A DNA stretch of 64,000 bases from contig PEQN01000016.1 in assembly GCA_002786225.1 (NCBI GenBank), forward strand, positions 1 through 64,000, given 5' to 3'. Positions 30,399-40,791 of the stretch are shown piece after piece. The notes beneath the pieces are model-generated. The model was not told where the DNA came from, did no database searches, and was given only the letters and a program-made list of their open reading frames with translations. A program made the translations under genes and the position numbers. This DNA comes from Leptospira sp. Its GTDB lineage: Bacteria > Spirochaetota > Leptospiria > Leptospirales > Leptospiraceae. Within the stretch, counting starts at the first letter, position 1. Every line of letters begins with the position of its first letter.

Positions 30399-31479
30399 GA
30401 ACTGTTACAAGAACATAAGCAAGAAGTAAAACAACACCGTATGGTCTCCCTATTTGTTTATCAGAAAACATCACTGCGATTCTAAATACAAAAAGTACAA
30501 ATATCATAGCTGGAAAGAAAAAAATGAAGAAACTACCAGGAGCGCTGAGACCTACAGGAGTAACCGCTGCGGCTGCTCCAGATACAAAAAGTACGTTTAA
30601 AATATCAGCACCAATTATATTTCCAAGTGCTAGTTCAGAATGTCCTTTCCTAGCTGCAGTGACTGAGGTAACAAGCTCAGGAAGAGAAGTTCCAAATGCA
30701 ACTAGAGTTGCTCCTATAATGGATTCTGGAATGTCCATACGAAGAGCAGTTTCTTGGACAGCTGGTATTAAAATTTTGGAAGAAGCGATTACAAGAAAAA
30801 CTCCAAGAATTAATTTCAAAAATACCCAAACCAAAGAACTTCCTTTTTCTTCTTCTAATACTTCTTCTATTTCTTCATCTAACTGAGATTTATTCCCAGG
30901 AGTTCTTGAAAGCTTCACCGAGAAAAATAAATAAACTCCTAGTAAAATTAAAAAGATATATCCAGTAAACTGAGAGAGATTTCCTCCTGTCGTGAACAAA
31001 CTTGTGATGTTATTATAAGGAATGCAGGCTAGAACCAGAAGAAATCCAGAAGCAATTTGAATTAAGCCCTGTCTATTCACTAGATTTCTGTCGATGTCTG
31101 GGGGTGAAATTAAAATTGCAATTCCTAAGATAAGTCCCGTATCACAAATGATGGAGCCTACTGCATTCCCAAGTGCGATTTCTGGATTGCCTGAGATTGC
31201 CGCAAAAACGGAAACAGTCACTTCAGGTAAAGTCGTTCCTAAACTGATAATGGTAGCACCGATAATCATTTTAGGAATTCCCCAATGAATCGAAAGAACC
31301 ACTGCTTCTTCTACAAGCATATCAGCTCCCTTGCCTAAGATTAGAATACTTCCTAATATAATTCCTAAAAGTCCAAGAGTTGGTAAAGGGTGGATTAAAC
31401 TTACAATCAATTCTTCCATATTGGAAACTATACTAAAGATAAAGGGAATCTGTTGACAAGTAAATTCATTCGAAACCAA
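30382..31479 (-). CDS. Calcium/sodium antiporter (CaCA family)
   Basis: 365 residues with about ten membrane helices in two inverted halves. The alpha repeats are IISLGTTLPEVTVSVFAAISGNPEIALGNAVGS and LVAFGTSLPELVTSVTAARKGHSELALGNIIGA, each with the G-T-[ST]-[LT]-PE motif that forms the cation site. An acidic loop (DEEIEEVLEEEKG) sits between the halves. YrbG-type proteins exchange Ca2+ for Na+ or K+. Its 3' end overlaps dprA by 17 bases in a convergent arrangement. The first Met is at 31479; a later Met (about residue 21) is a possible alternative start. Confidence 0.9.
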   Translation of the reverse strand: MVSNEFTCQQIPFIFSIVSNMEELIVSLIHPLPTLGLLGIILGSILILGKGADMLVEEAVVLSIHWGIPKMIIGATIISLGTTLPEVTVSVFAAISGNPEIALGNAVGSIICDTGLILGIAILISPPDIDRNLVNRQGLIQIASGFLLVLACIPYNNITSLFTTGGNLSQFTGYIFLILLGVYLFFSVKLSRTPGNKSQLDEEIEEVLEEEKGSSLVWVFLKLILGVFLVIASSKILIPAVQETALRMDIPESIIGATLVAFGTSLPELVTSVTAARKGHSELALGNIIGADILNVLFVSGAAAAVTPVGLSAPGSFFIFFFPAMIFVLFVFRIAVMFSDKQIGRPYGVVLLLAYVLVTVLSYFQ

Positions 31480-31486
31480 TTAAATA

Positions 31487-32140
31487 ATGAACCGAAATAG
31501 TTATCTTTTGATCTTATTCGTATTTTTTCATGCGAATTTATACTCTCAAAAGTCTCCTAAACTACCTACTGATCCCAAAATGCCTGAGATTCCAAAAGAA
31601 GAAAGAGATAGCCGTGGAGATAAGAAATCTTCCTCAGATACGGAAAATAATTTAGAGAAAGAATCAACTGCATCCAAGGGCAATAACCGGGAGCTTTTAG
31701 TAATTCTCTGTGATGGAAGAAAGGTCAAAGGTAAGTGGGAACAAAAGGAAAATGAAATTAATATAACGCATATTAAAGATGGAATTAAATACCAAAAAAA
31801 GATCCAAGCGTCTAATATGCTTTCTCTTAAAGTTCTAAGTTGGAAGGCTAACCTTTTCAAAGAAGAAAAGGAAGGAACTTCTTATAAGATGATTCCTTCC
31901 CAAGTAAGAATCGAAACGAGAACTGGGGAAATATTTGATAAAGACATGGGTCTAGATGGTACCGAATACAGTATACTCAAATTAGAAAATGAAAATGGTT
32001 ATGCGACCATTTATTCTCTTTGGATGGATTTCTTATCCAAAGATGGCACTTGGTATACTAAACTTGAGAAAATTTCGCCCGACAAAGAACGAAAAGATTG
32101 CTTCAAAGATGTATTGCTAGAAGTTAAATTTTTAAATTGA
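31487..32140 (+). CDS. Exported protein of unknown function
   Basis: 217 residues beginning MNRNSYLLILFVFFHANLYSQ: a typical signal peptide with cleavage near Ser-Gln. A charged low-complexity region (about 25-65, rich in Lys, Ser, Glu and Pro) precedes a beta-rich domain (LLVILCDGRKVKGKWEQKENEINITH). The transcription start must lie within the few bases that separate it from the divergent antiporter gene, so the promoters overlap. The small DUF2007-like gene overlaps its end. I do not recognise the family. Confidence 0.65.
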   Translation: MNRNSYLLILFVFFHANLYSQKSPKLPTDPKMPEIPKEERDSRGDKKSSSDTENNLEKESTASKGNNRELLVILCDGRKVKGKWEQKENEINITHIKDGIKYQKKIQASNMLSLKVLSWKANLFKEEKEGTSYKMIPSQVRIETRTGEIFDKDMGLDGTEYSILKLENENGYATIYSLWMDFLSKDGTWYTKLEKISPDKERKDCFKDVLLEVKFLN

Positions 32141-32145
32141 TTCAT

Positions 32146-32352
32146 ATGAAATTATTGTACGAAACAATGGATGCTATCGAAGCAGAAATGCTAAAAGGTT
32201 TATTGAAAAGTTATGGGATAGAGACTTTTGCTTTGGGAAATGATTTTGATTCTATCAAAGGCGTTCTTCCACATTCAGATGCTTTGATTCGTATCTTTGT
32301 AAGCGAAGAAGATTTGGAAGATGCTATGGAAATCCTCAAAGCTTCCGAATAA
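32146..32352 (+). CDS. DUF2007-like small protein
   Basis: About 68 residues from the ATG at 32146, starting MKLLYETMDAIEAEMLKGLLKSYGIETF and ending RIFVSEEDLEDAMEILKAS. This is the pattern of the putative signal-transducing protein family DUF2007 (PF09413), small proteins with a ferredoxin-like fold. An upstream in-frame TTG at 32137 overlaps the preceding stop codon and is an alternative start that would couple translation. The function is not established. Confidence 0.72.
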   Translation: MKLLYETMDAIEAEMLKGLLKSYGIETFALGNDFDSIKGVLPHSDALIRIFVSEEDLEDAMEILKASE

Positions 32353-32388
32353 ATAATTATGAAAATATCTCTGATCTAATATAAACAT

Positions 32389-35300
32389 TCAAAATTCTAA
32401 AAATAAAATTCTATGTCGAACGCCTTGGTCATCTTCTCTTCGGGAATAAAGAATTTTAAGAATAGAAAATTTGGAGTAATTCGTTTCATCTTCCGTATTG
32501 TATTCCCAGAGTGCTCCCCATAAACTTCCTCTACCCGTGTAACCTCTTTCCTTAGGCTTCACTGTCTTATAATAAAGTATTCCTAGTAATACACTTTGCA
32601 AAGACTCCTTAGTTTCCAAATTTTCAGAGTTATAATATACAAGTCCTAAAGTAGAATGTTCTAATTTTTCCTTTGGATTGATCTTTGAAAAGTAAAGTAA
32701 AGGCGTAATCCATTCATAATCTTTTGATTTTGTGACATCTTTATAATACAAAGGTAAAAGATTTAAATAATTGGAATCTGGCTTATTCTCATAACCAAGC
32801 CAAGCTAAATTCATTTGTGTTTGTTTTTCTTTGAGATCGATTTCCCCCAGACCATAGATGAATTTAAAATTGGATGTTGAATCTGTTGTTTTATAATGTA
32901 GAGCTCTAAATAATAAATTAAATTCAAAAGCGGATAAATCTTTGATGCTTTCTTGCTCAAGAAGGAATAAGAAGTTTTTATAGCTACTTTTTTTGTTAGA
33001 ATTTATATACAAACCAGAGATAAATGCTGTGTATTCCTCATTATCAAGTCCAGAAAAATAAAATGGAATCAAATGATGGTAGGATGTAGATTTAGTATTT
33101 TTAGGATCATCATTTTCATAGTAATATGGAAATAGAAAGAAACGAGTCAATTGGTCTTCTTCTACTTTGCGATCGAAGAGGTAGAATAAATTTAGATGAG
33201 AAGCATCTAAACTAGATTCACTATATATCAGAGGTAAAATAGGAAATGAAAGAGATGTGTGGTAATCATCCTTTTGTTTAGACTTTAAATACGATGAGTA
33301 TCTAAAAAATAATGAAACAAAATGTTTTGAATCGATTTCATTATTCAATATTTTATTTTCTTTAGGTTTTAACTTTGTATTTATTGATTCTTGCTTAGAT
33401 TTGTTTGTAAGATCATTCGATTGTTCTGAAGTATAAAAATAAAGAGGGAAGAACCAGTTTTTTGATTTATTAGCTTCTATTTCTTTGCTTGAAGAAGAAT
33501 GATAGATAGGATAAATATTAAATGAATCTTTAACTGCTGATGATTCTGATTTTATAAAAAATAACCAAGTCCATTCCGATGAACTGGGAGTATGCTCCTG
33601 AGAGTAGAGTGCAATTGGAATCCAGAATTTTGATAAGTTTAATTCAGCCTTCTCATTATAGCTTGATGATTTCGCATAAAATAAGCTTAGGAAATTAGTC
33701 TCGATTGGTTTGCCATCTGTACTTGTCTTAGAAGAATAAGAATAAAAAGGAATAAATCTATTCTTGTATTCTTGTTCTCCTTTATAACTTGGATTCGTTG
33801 AATAATAATGATAGAAAGGAAAGAAATTGGCTGAATTAGATTTGTATGAATTTTTATAATTGGCGATAAACATCCAATTATAGTATTCTTCATCTTTATC
33901 TGAACTTGAATAGTACAACAAAAATGGTAAAATGGTTAGGCTTTCGATATTATCATTCTTAGTTGATAATTCTGTATTAAAATAATAAATAGGAAATAAC
34001 CAATTTTTATTTTGAATGATATTTTTTTCTGTAGATGTTGAAGTATGGAATATTGGAAAAATTTGCGTTGTGTTAGAATTTGCACTGGAATTAGATCGAA
34101 TAAAAAATAGCCAAGTCCATTCTGAACCAATTTGATTTCTTTCATTTGAGTACAATAGGAGAGGTATCCAGTATATGGAATTATCTAATTCACCACTTTT
34201 TTTGTATTCTGAACTTAAGGTATAAAAGATGCTTAAGAATTCTTTGCTTACAGGTGTGCCAGAATTTGTATCTGTCGTTTTGTATGAGTAAAAAGGAAAG
34301 AGTCGATTCACATAATGTATATTTGGTGTATAAATTAAATTGTTTTTCCTTGGATTCTTAATACTATTTTGATTTGAAGAGAGTTTATCCTTTGTCTTTA
34401 TTTTCTCATCATTTTCTGAAGACTTACCTAAGCTTGGTTTTGTAGAAAAGTAATGATAAAAAGGAAAGAAATTATAACTTTCAAATTCTTCATTCTCTGT
34501 ATGATTTGCTAAGAAAAATATACTCTGGAAATTCTCTTCATTGTTGGATGTTGAATAATAAAGAAGAGGTGGAACTACTATCGTATTGTTTTCTTTGGAG
34601 GAAAAGGATGCATAGGGAAGAGATATGAATTTCTTTTCTTCAATTTGACTTAGGTTCTTATCGATGTATTCATAATTTGATTTCCAATACAAAGGTAGAA
34701 TCCAATTTCTAGATTGTCTTGTTGAATTTGTTTGAACTGTATGATTCGATAGCTGTAGAATAGGAAATATTCTATATACTTCTTCTGTAGGCTTTGATTC
34801 AAACTGGAATAGCAATAGTAAACTATAAAAATTTGTGTCGCTTGATTTATCAAATTCAGAATAAAATAAAGGAATAGGATAGAGTTGCTCCCTATATAAT
34901 GATTCTTCTTTGGTTTTAATTGAAGTGGAAAACAAGAAAGGAGAAATTATTCTGAATTGTTCTTTAGTATTCTCAGAATGGATCGGTTTATAACTAGTAA
35001 GTATAGGAAATAATGGGAAATAAAAATTTGACTGATTCACTAATTCATTTTTATTATATTGATTGGTTTCATTATAAAAAGGAAATATTGTTATGCTGTC
35101 TTCCTTGGCAGATTTTGATTTATTATAAAGAACGAAATAATTCAACCAGTAATCATCATTCGATTCAGATTCGAAACCAACAATAGGTACCAACCAAAAA
35201 TTTGAAAATTGAGTCTGCTTGTTATCCTTTTGTTTTGTTGCAAAATTGAAAAAGATCGGTGAAAGAAAAACTTTATCTGCTACTTTGGATGTATGAGAGC

Positions 35301-38300
35301 TACTCCAATAAAACAAAGCAAAAGGCGAATAAATTCTCTCAATCTTGCCATCTTCAAAGACACTGTCATTCCTAAACAGAAAAGGTGATATCCATGTCTT
35401 TGTCGTAATGTTTTTATTGTTAGTTGTTTTATTTAAGTAAGTTAAACCGATAGGAACAATCAAGGAATCAGAAATATCTTTATCTTCTTTGGAGGTTCTC
35501 TGCCAATAAAAAGGTAAGACTCTTGAACCTGACTTAATATCAGAATCATGCCAATTTATCAATGGCCAGACCACAGAAGTTTCCTTGGTGTTATTCTCAA
35601 CCAATGCTTCCTTTAAGAAAATAAATAATCCATAAGAATGTCTTTCTGCGTCTTCGGAATTTTGGTATCCATAGATAGGAAAAATTACTCTATATTTAAG
35701 GTTAGCTGATGAATACCAAACAAAGGGTAAGGGCAAAGGCCCTGCATAAATATTCTCATCTACTTCTGTATCGTATGTAAACCAAGCGAGTGGGAGCAAT
35801 CGAATGTGACGTTGTGTATCTGCAGCCTCATAACCAAATACTCCAAAAAGAACATTCACACCTATGAAATTAAATGAATCTTCTCGAGTAAAAGATTTCT
35901 TTGCATTGACTCGCGGTGACTTTGAATTTTCCGTGCTTGTTATGAATCCTAAACTAGAAGGATCTGGGTTTTCTCCTGGCAATAAATCTTTAATAAACTT
36001 ATTGCTTGTTCGATTGGAGATGCGAAATGCATAATACAACCAAGAAATATCTGTATCTAAATAGTAGTATTTGGATTTTTTTCCTCCATCAAAGGAAAAG
36101 CTAGGTTGAAAGATTCCCTTGGATGTTTGGGAAGCTATACCTAAGATGTTTAAATTAAAATTATCAAATTTATCTTTATCCTTCTCATCACGAAAATCTG
36201 CGTCTATATAAAATGGAAAAACCAAAGTGCCATTAGAATTTTCTTTTTTCCAAGAATGATAGATAGGGAAAAAAGTTTTAGAATGTAATTCATTCTTCTT
36301 ATCTTGGTCGGAGTAATAGTTGAATATCCAAAGCTTTTCTTCTTCGGGTGACCAACTTGAGTAAAAGAAAGCTCCCCATCTTTTGCCTGCTTTCGATGAT
36401 GTTTCAGTTTTACCAAATTGAAAACTAAAAGGAAACCATATTGAATATGAATCTTTTTTATAAAACCTAACAGGAAAGATAGTATTCTGAATCAGTTCAT
36501 CTTTATTATCCTTAGTCCAACTTACTAGTCCGACTAAGTTAGAATAGGTTTCCTTGTTCGTGTTTTCATTTTTATAAAAAATTGGAAAAAGATAGAATCC
36601 TTTATCCAATTCAGTTTTTGCTTGAATTACTTTGCTAGTTTTAGAATCCCATGAATAGAAAAATGGGAAAATATTTGTTATATGAGAATCAATAAATTTT
36701 CCCTTATCTTGACTTTCGTAGTATAAGAGAAAATATTTCTCTTGAACTGACTCAGTCTTTTTTATATAATAAAATGGTCCCCAGATTGTACTATCTTTAG
36801 GTTGAGAAGACTCATCATTGCTGAAGTAGAAAGGAACAATATATTTATAGGAATTTTTTTTGTAAAAATAAAAAGGCACAATCCATAAGCGATTTAAGTT
36901 TCCTTCATTATCTAAAGAATGATCATAAGCTAGCAAAACATTAGTATGAGAGTTTAAAGTTGTCTCACGATTGTTGTAATAGAGAAGAGGAATAAAAGTC
37001 ATTGATTCATTCAATGAGTTATCTGAATGAAAATAAAATGGAAAGAAGGTTGTTACATTCTCTTCTTTAGATTTATCCTTTTTGTTTGAAGTAAAAAAAT
37101 TTATTAAATAGAATGTAGAATGGTTTTGAGAATAGCTCCTATAAATTGGTGGAAGAATGCCAAACCATGAATTAGATGTCATTTCATTTTGTTTTTTGTT
37201 GTTGGTCGAATTTTGAAAAAAGAAAGGAACAATATAATTGTAAGAATCTTTTTTATAAAAATAAAAAGGCATGAACCACAATCTATCAAGATTGCTATCC
37301 TCATCTAATCCATGATCATATAAAAGCAAAAGATTGGTGTGAGAAGAAGAATCTTTATCTTTTTGATTTAGATATAAAATCGGGAAAAGTGTGAAAGATT
37401 CATTCTGATTATTATTAGAATGAAAATAAAATGGAAAAAATATTGTAAAAGAATCTTTCGTAGTAGATATTTTTTGGGTAGATTTATAAAAATTTAAAAA
37501 GTAAAAAGTAGAATGATTGGGCGAATAACTTCTATAAATCGGAGGTAAAATTCCAAACCAATCATCAGAATCTTCAGTCTTAGATAGTGTATTGAAATAA
37601 AGAGGAAATATATTTAAGTATTCTTCTTTCTTCCAGTAGAAGATAGGTAGGAACCAAAATCTATCTATTTTCTCAGTCAATTTATTTCGATTCGTATCTA
37701 GAAGCCAGGCAATATTATTATGCTTATTTTTGTTATCTTCTGATGTATAATAGAATGGAATAATTGGAAACCAGGATTTTGAATATTCTATATCTTGGGA
37801 TTTGGATGAGTTAGAAACATAGAAAGGGGAAATTGAAAATTTTGAGGATTCTTTATTTTTAAAATCATTCGTTGATGTTTTATAAAATCCAGGTAACAAT
37901 AATTTGCTTTCATTATAAGAATTTAAATTTTTATTACTCTTGTAAAAGAAAGGAAAAATTCCGAGATAGTTTGATTTATTGATTGAGCTATTTCCAGCAA
38001 AATAAAAAGGAAATAAGATAGTAGTTTCATTTTTGTCACGATCAACACTAGAATTATACAAGAGTAGATAATTCGTTGATTTTCTTGGATCTATCTTGCT
38101 TTCTATATTTGAAAAGAATGGAAAGACTTGATTCTTTTTGAATTTAGGATAATTTGTAGTGTTTGCAAACCAAAAAAAATGAAAATGATTGTGGCTTGGA
38201 TTTTCTCTGGGCCAATTCTCCCACTCAATAAAAAAGCCATCTAAACGATATTTTTTATCTTTTTCGGATCCATAAACCTTAACTCTGGTTTCCTCTAGGT

Positions 38301-38391
38301 CGCTAAAGTCCTCAGCTAACAAATTATAATTTGAAATGGAAATAATGAATATTAGGATTCGTGATAAAAATAGAATAATTTTAAAATTCAA
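32389..38391 (-). CDS. Giant aromatic beta-repeat protein (2000 residues)
   Basis: 2000 residues with a signal peptide (MNFKIILFLSRILIFIISIS to about Ala26). The whole mature chain is built from short beta segments such as LFPFYF, FFPFYFHS, WFLPIFYW and IFPLYF, spaced by polar Asn/Ser/Lys loops. There are larger nested duplications: residues about 277-391 and 408-523 are near copies, and a C-terminal pair (34300-33980 and 33750-33450) has the WTWLFFI-containing unit. The start codon is TTG, overlapping the stop of the upstream gene (TTGA). The architecture suggests an exported beta-rich fibre, solenoid or porin-like surface protein. No family recognised. Confidence 0.75.
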   Translation of the reverse strand: MNFKIILFLSRILIFIISISNYNLLAEDFSDLEETRVKVYGSEKDKKYRLDGFFIEWENWPRENPSHNHFHFFWFANTTNYPKFKKNQVFPFFSNIESKIDPRKSTNYLLLYNSSVDRDKNETTILFPFYFAGNSSINKSNYLGIFPFFYKSNKNLNSYNESKLLLPGFYKTSTNDFKNKESSKFSISPFYVSNSSKSQDIEYSKSWFPIIPFYYTSEDNKNKHNNIAWLLDTNRNKLTEKIDRFWFLPIFYWKKEEYLNIFPLYFNTLSKTEDSDDWFGILPPIYRSYSPNHSTFYFLNFYKSTQKISTTKDSFTIFFPFYFHSNNNQNESFTLFPILYLNQKDKDSSSHTNLLLLYDHGLDEDSNLDRLWFMPFYFYKKDSYNYIVPFFFQNSTNNKKQNEMTSNSWFGILPPIYRSYSQNHSTFYLINFFTSNKKDKSKEENVTTFFPFYFHSDNSLNESMTFIPLLYYNNRETTLNSHTNVLLAYDHSLDNEGNLNRLWIVPFYFYKKNSYKYIVPFYFSNDESSQPKDSTIWGPFYYIKKTESVQEKYFLLYYESQDKGKFIDSHITNIFPFFYSWDSKTSKVIQAKTELDKGFYLFPIFYKNENTNKETYSNLVGLVSWTKDNKDELIQNTIFPVRFYKKDSYSIWFPFSFQFGKTETSSKAGKRWGAFFYSSWSPEEEKLWIFNYYSDQDKKNELHSKTFFPIYHSWKKENSNGTLVFPFYIDADFRDEKDKDKFDNFNLNILGIASQTSKGIFQPSFSFDGGKKSKYYYLDTDISWLYYAFRISNRTSNKFIKDLLPGENPDPSSLGFITSTENSKSPRVNAKKSFTREDSFNFIGVNVLFGVFGYEAADTQRHIRLLPLAWFTYDTEVDENIYAGPLPLPFVWYSSANLKYRVIFPIYGYQNSEDAERHSYGLFIFLKEALVENNTKETSVVWPLINWHDSDIKSGSRVLPFYWQRTSKEDKDISDSLIVPIGLTYLNKTTNNKNITTKTWISPFLFRNDSVFEDGKIERIYSPFALFYWSSSHTSKVADKVFLSPIFFNFATKQKDNKQTQFSNFWLVPIVGFESESNDDYWLNYFVLYNKSKSAKEDSITIFPFYNETNQYNKNELVNQSNFYFPLFPILTSYKPIHSENTKEQFRIISPFLFSTSIKTKEESLYREQLYPIPLFYSEFDKSSDTNFYSLLLLFQFESKPTEEVYRIFPILQLSNHTVQTNSTRQSRNWILPLYWKSNYEYIDKNLSQIEEKKFISLPYASFSSKENNTIVVPPLLYYSTSNNEENFQSIFFLANHTENEEFESYNFFPFYHYFSTKPSLGKSSENDEKIKTKDKLSSNQNSIKNPRKNNLIYTPNIHYVNRLFPFYSYKTTDTNSGTPVSKEFLSIFYTLSSEYKKSGELDNSIYWIPLLLYSNERNQIGSEWTWLFFIRSNSSANSNTTQIFPIFHTSTSTEKNIIQNKNWLFPIYYFNTELSTKNDNIESLTILPFLLYYSSSDKDEEYYNWMFIANYKNSYKSNSANFFPFYHYYSTNPSYKGEQEYKNRFIPFYSYSSKTSTDGKPIETNFLSLFYAKSSSYNEKAELNLSKFWIPIALYSQEHTPSSSEWTWLFFIKSESSAVKDSFNIYPIYHSSSSKEIEANKSKNWFFPLYFYTSEQSNDLTNKSKQESINTKLKPKENKILNNEIDSKHFVSLFFRYSSYLKSKQKDDYHTSLSFPILPLIYSESSLDASHLNLFYLFDRKVEEDQLTRFFLFPYYYENDDPKNTKSTSYHHLIPFYFSGLDNEEYTAFISGLYINSNKKSSYKNFLFLLEQESIKDLSAFEFNLLFRALHYKTTDSTSNFKFIYGLGEIDLKEKQTQMNLAWLGYENKPDSNYLNLLPLYYKDVTKSKDYEWITPLLYFSKINPKEKLEHSTLGLVYYNSENLETKESLQSVLLGILYYKTVKPKERGYTGRGSLWGALWEYNTEDETNYSKFSILKILYSRREDDQGVRHRILFLEF
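36823..37563 (-). repeat. Intragenic duplication of about 130 codons
   Basis: Codons of residues 277-391 (37563-37219) and 408-523 (37170-36823) of the giant protein encode close copies: FGILPPIYRSYSPNHSTFY versus FGILPPIYRSYSQNHSTFY, FFPFYFHS twice, HTNLLLLYDHGLD versus HTNVLLAYDHSLD. The period is about 393 bases. Confidence 0.8.
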
Positions 38392-40787
38392 AGCTTTTTC
38401 TTAGGTAGATATTTGAAATATTCCATTTCAATTGTATTAATTAAGAAAGTATAGTATTTTACCAATTTTTTGTCAAACTTCTTCTTATTCATTTCTTCTC
38501 TATAAGAATCAGCTAACTGTTCACGAAATAAAGGTGACTTTAAATCATGCTTTAGTACGTATAATGTGTTAGGCATAGTTTTAATTGCGATTTCATCAGG
38601 AAAATTTATAATAGCACTGGATTGAACCAAGGCAAATTCTACTGTAGATGCTACCTTGTTATCGTCTCTTTCTTTACTCATAGTTAAGTTTCTTCGACGA
38701 ATATCCTTTAAGGAGCCGTAGATTTTCTTTCTCATTGTTTTGAGATCCATGACTTTTTCAGTGATCTTATTAAATTTTTTAGGAAAAACCAAACCATCCG
38801 CAGCACGTAGAATATCTAAGATTTTAGCTTCTTTCTTTTCATTGGATTCCGATACCATGGTATCGCCCTTTGAGGAAGATGTAGAACCAGTTTTGGAAGA
38901 AGAGGTTCCAAAGAATCCCCCGATACCAGCTTTGTCACCTGGCATATCTATCATTCCAAAATTTCCTGTTCCAGAAGAATGATGATCTGTGCCCAAACTT
39001 CCAAATTTACCTGAAGCCAAAACTTCTGCTCTTAATTCATCATTGCTTTTTTCTCGAAAGAAGTACGCTGCCATAACACCTATTATAGTAGAAAAAGGAA
39101 CACCAAAGACGACAGGAACTAGACTCCTTAAGTAATAAGAAGCGGTTACAAAAATTAAAATAGAAGCTGTAAAACTTAATAAACCTGCTGGAATATTTAT
39201 TTTCTTTTGAAACTCTTGGTTTCGAATTTTTTCTTGGTGCGTTCTGTCCATTTCACGCATATCAGAACTTAGTTTAACAATGATTTCAGGCCTGAGTTTA
39301 CTATTTAGTTCTGGATGCTTGGGATTGGATAGCTTATCATTAATGATTTTAGCGATATCAAGCTGTCTTTTGTATTCAGGGCTATCATTCGCATGTGCAG
39401 TTAACTTATGTAATACGGCAGACATATAGCCATGGTCGACAATATAAAAAATGGAACCTCCATTCTCTTTTTTGAATTCGTGATATGAAAATTTTTCCGT
39501 AACATCATTCTTTAAACGATTTGAAAGATCTTCGATACGCTTTTCTTCTTTGATTCCCATCTTAACAATTTCTTCCGGAAAATCAATTCTCATAAGGACA
39601 TTATTATTCTTAGTATACTCAGGAATTCTATCCATAACTTGCTTACGGATTTTTACATAAACAGATTCATCTTTGCGATCAAAGATTTGATCCTTTTCTA
39701 CCAAAAGTTTTTTTAGAATTTTGATAGATAAGTCAGTAGTTTCTTTGACCCTCTTACCATAATTGGAAGAAGCTTTCTCAAATGGAAAAGATTCAACTAA
39801 CTCGATCATTGCTTTTGCTTTATCAGAATTCTGCCTTCTACCATGAGCTACTGCCACAACGTGTTGAGCATGAAATTCATTCATCTTTTCAATGTACGAA
39901 TCGTATTTTATTTCTGCTGCAAGTTTCCTTAAATGAATTTCGATGAACTTTTCTAAACCATCAACTTGAGATCTATATTGATTGATTATTTCTGGTTGTC
40001 TCTTGAAAGATCCATCTTCATTTAATTCTAGTTCGTCGACAATAATGTGGTAGTCGGGTAAGATTTGGACTACAGACTTCTGTTCTTTAGCGTAATGAAT
40101 TACATCTTCAGTAAATTCAGGAATAGGAATAGGTGGAACTGGTGCAAAACCTTTTCTAACTAAATTGGATATTTCGGAATCAAGGGAGGCTAGCTTAGGA
40201 AAAAGCCATGACTCTTCATTTTTAGTTTTCGCGAATAAATAAGCACCAGGTGTGTCTTCATCTACAATTCGAATCTTCTTGGCACGATGAGAAAGTATCA
40301 TGTCAATTAATTCCTGAGAAGCTCTGAGGCAAGCTTGTCTGTATGGTATAACGTCTGTTTTGGATTCAATTTGAGGTGAGATGATTGAAATCTTGGAAGT
40401 AATTTTATTTCCATTTCTTACAAGAAATGGGTAAATATATGCAACCCGATTTTGACCTCGTTTATCAAAGTCAATAATTTGTTTCAAAGCTAGGTGAATA
40501 GCAGCTTCTGTCTTATTCTGAACGGAAAGATTGTTGAATTTGTTGAGAGCTTCGGGAACTTTATCTAGAGTGAGCAAATAAGATGGGTGGATTTCTTTGG
40601 AACCATGTGCTTTGACTCTTTTGTGCCAATCTTTCAACTCATCCATGATAGCTCTTGCAGTGGGACTCAAGGAGCCAAGACTATCAGGTGAAAAAATATA
40701 AACAGAACCCTGAGAGATTCCATTTGAACTTCCTTCAAATGTTTCTTTCAAAAAATCTTCTTCGTTGAGTTCTGTTGTGTTTGCCAT
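38388..40787 (-). CDS. Large protein with two central membrane helices, function unknown
   Basis: 799 residues. The N-terminal half is soluble and mixed (IIDFDKRGQNRVAYIYPFLV; PIPIPEFTEDVIHYAKEQ; ILPDYHIIVDELELNEDG), followed by helical regions. Two hydrophobic helices lie about 530-577 (AGLLSFTASILIFVTASYYL and VVFGVPFSTIIGVMAAYFF), then a Gly/Ser-rich linker (about 590-650) and a C-terminal helical domain. No signal peptide. The 2000-residue repeat gene starts within its stop codon (TTGA), so the two proteins are co-translated and may work together, for example as membrane anchor and exported fibre. I do not recognise the family. Confidence 0.7.
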   Translation of the reverse strand: MANTTELNEEDFLKETFEGSSNGISQGSVYIFSPDSLGSLSPTARAIMDELKDWHKRVKAHGSKEIHPSYLLTLDKVPEALNKFNNLSVQNKTEAAIHLALKQIIDFDKRGQNRVAYIYPFLVRNGNKITSKISIISPQIESKTDVIPYRQACLRASQELIDMILSHRAKKIRIVDEDTPGAYLFAKTKNEESWLFPKLASLDSEISNLVRKGFAPVPPIPIPEFTEDVIHYAKEQKSVVQILPDYHIIVDELELNEDGSFKRQPEIINQYRSQVDGLEKFIEIHLRKLAAEIKYDSYIEKMNEFHAQHVVAVAHGRRQNSDKAKAMIELVESFPFEKASSNYGKRVKETTDLSIKILKKLLVEKDQIFDRKDESVYVKIRKQVMDRIPEYTKNNNVLMRIDFPEEIVKMGIKEEKRIEDLSNRLKNDVTEKFSYHEFKKENGGSIFYIVDHGYMSAVLHKLTAHANDSPEYKRQLDIAKIINDKLSNPKHPELNSKLRPEIIVKLSSDMREMDRTHQEKIRNQEFQKKINIPAGLLSFTASILIFVTASYYLRSLVPVVFGVPFSTIIGVMAAYFFREKSNDELRAEVLASGKFGSLGTDHHSSGTGNFGMIDMPGDKAGIGGFFGTSSSKTGSTSSSKGDTMVSESNEKKEAKILDILRAADGLVFPKKFNKITEKVMDLKTMRKKIYGSLKDIRRRNLTMSKERDDNKVASTVEFALVQSSAIINFPDEIAIKTMPNTLYVLKHDLKSPLFREQLADSYREEMNKKKFDKKLVKYYTFLINTIEMEYFKYLPKKKL

Positions 40788-40791
40788 TGTT

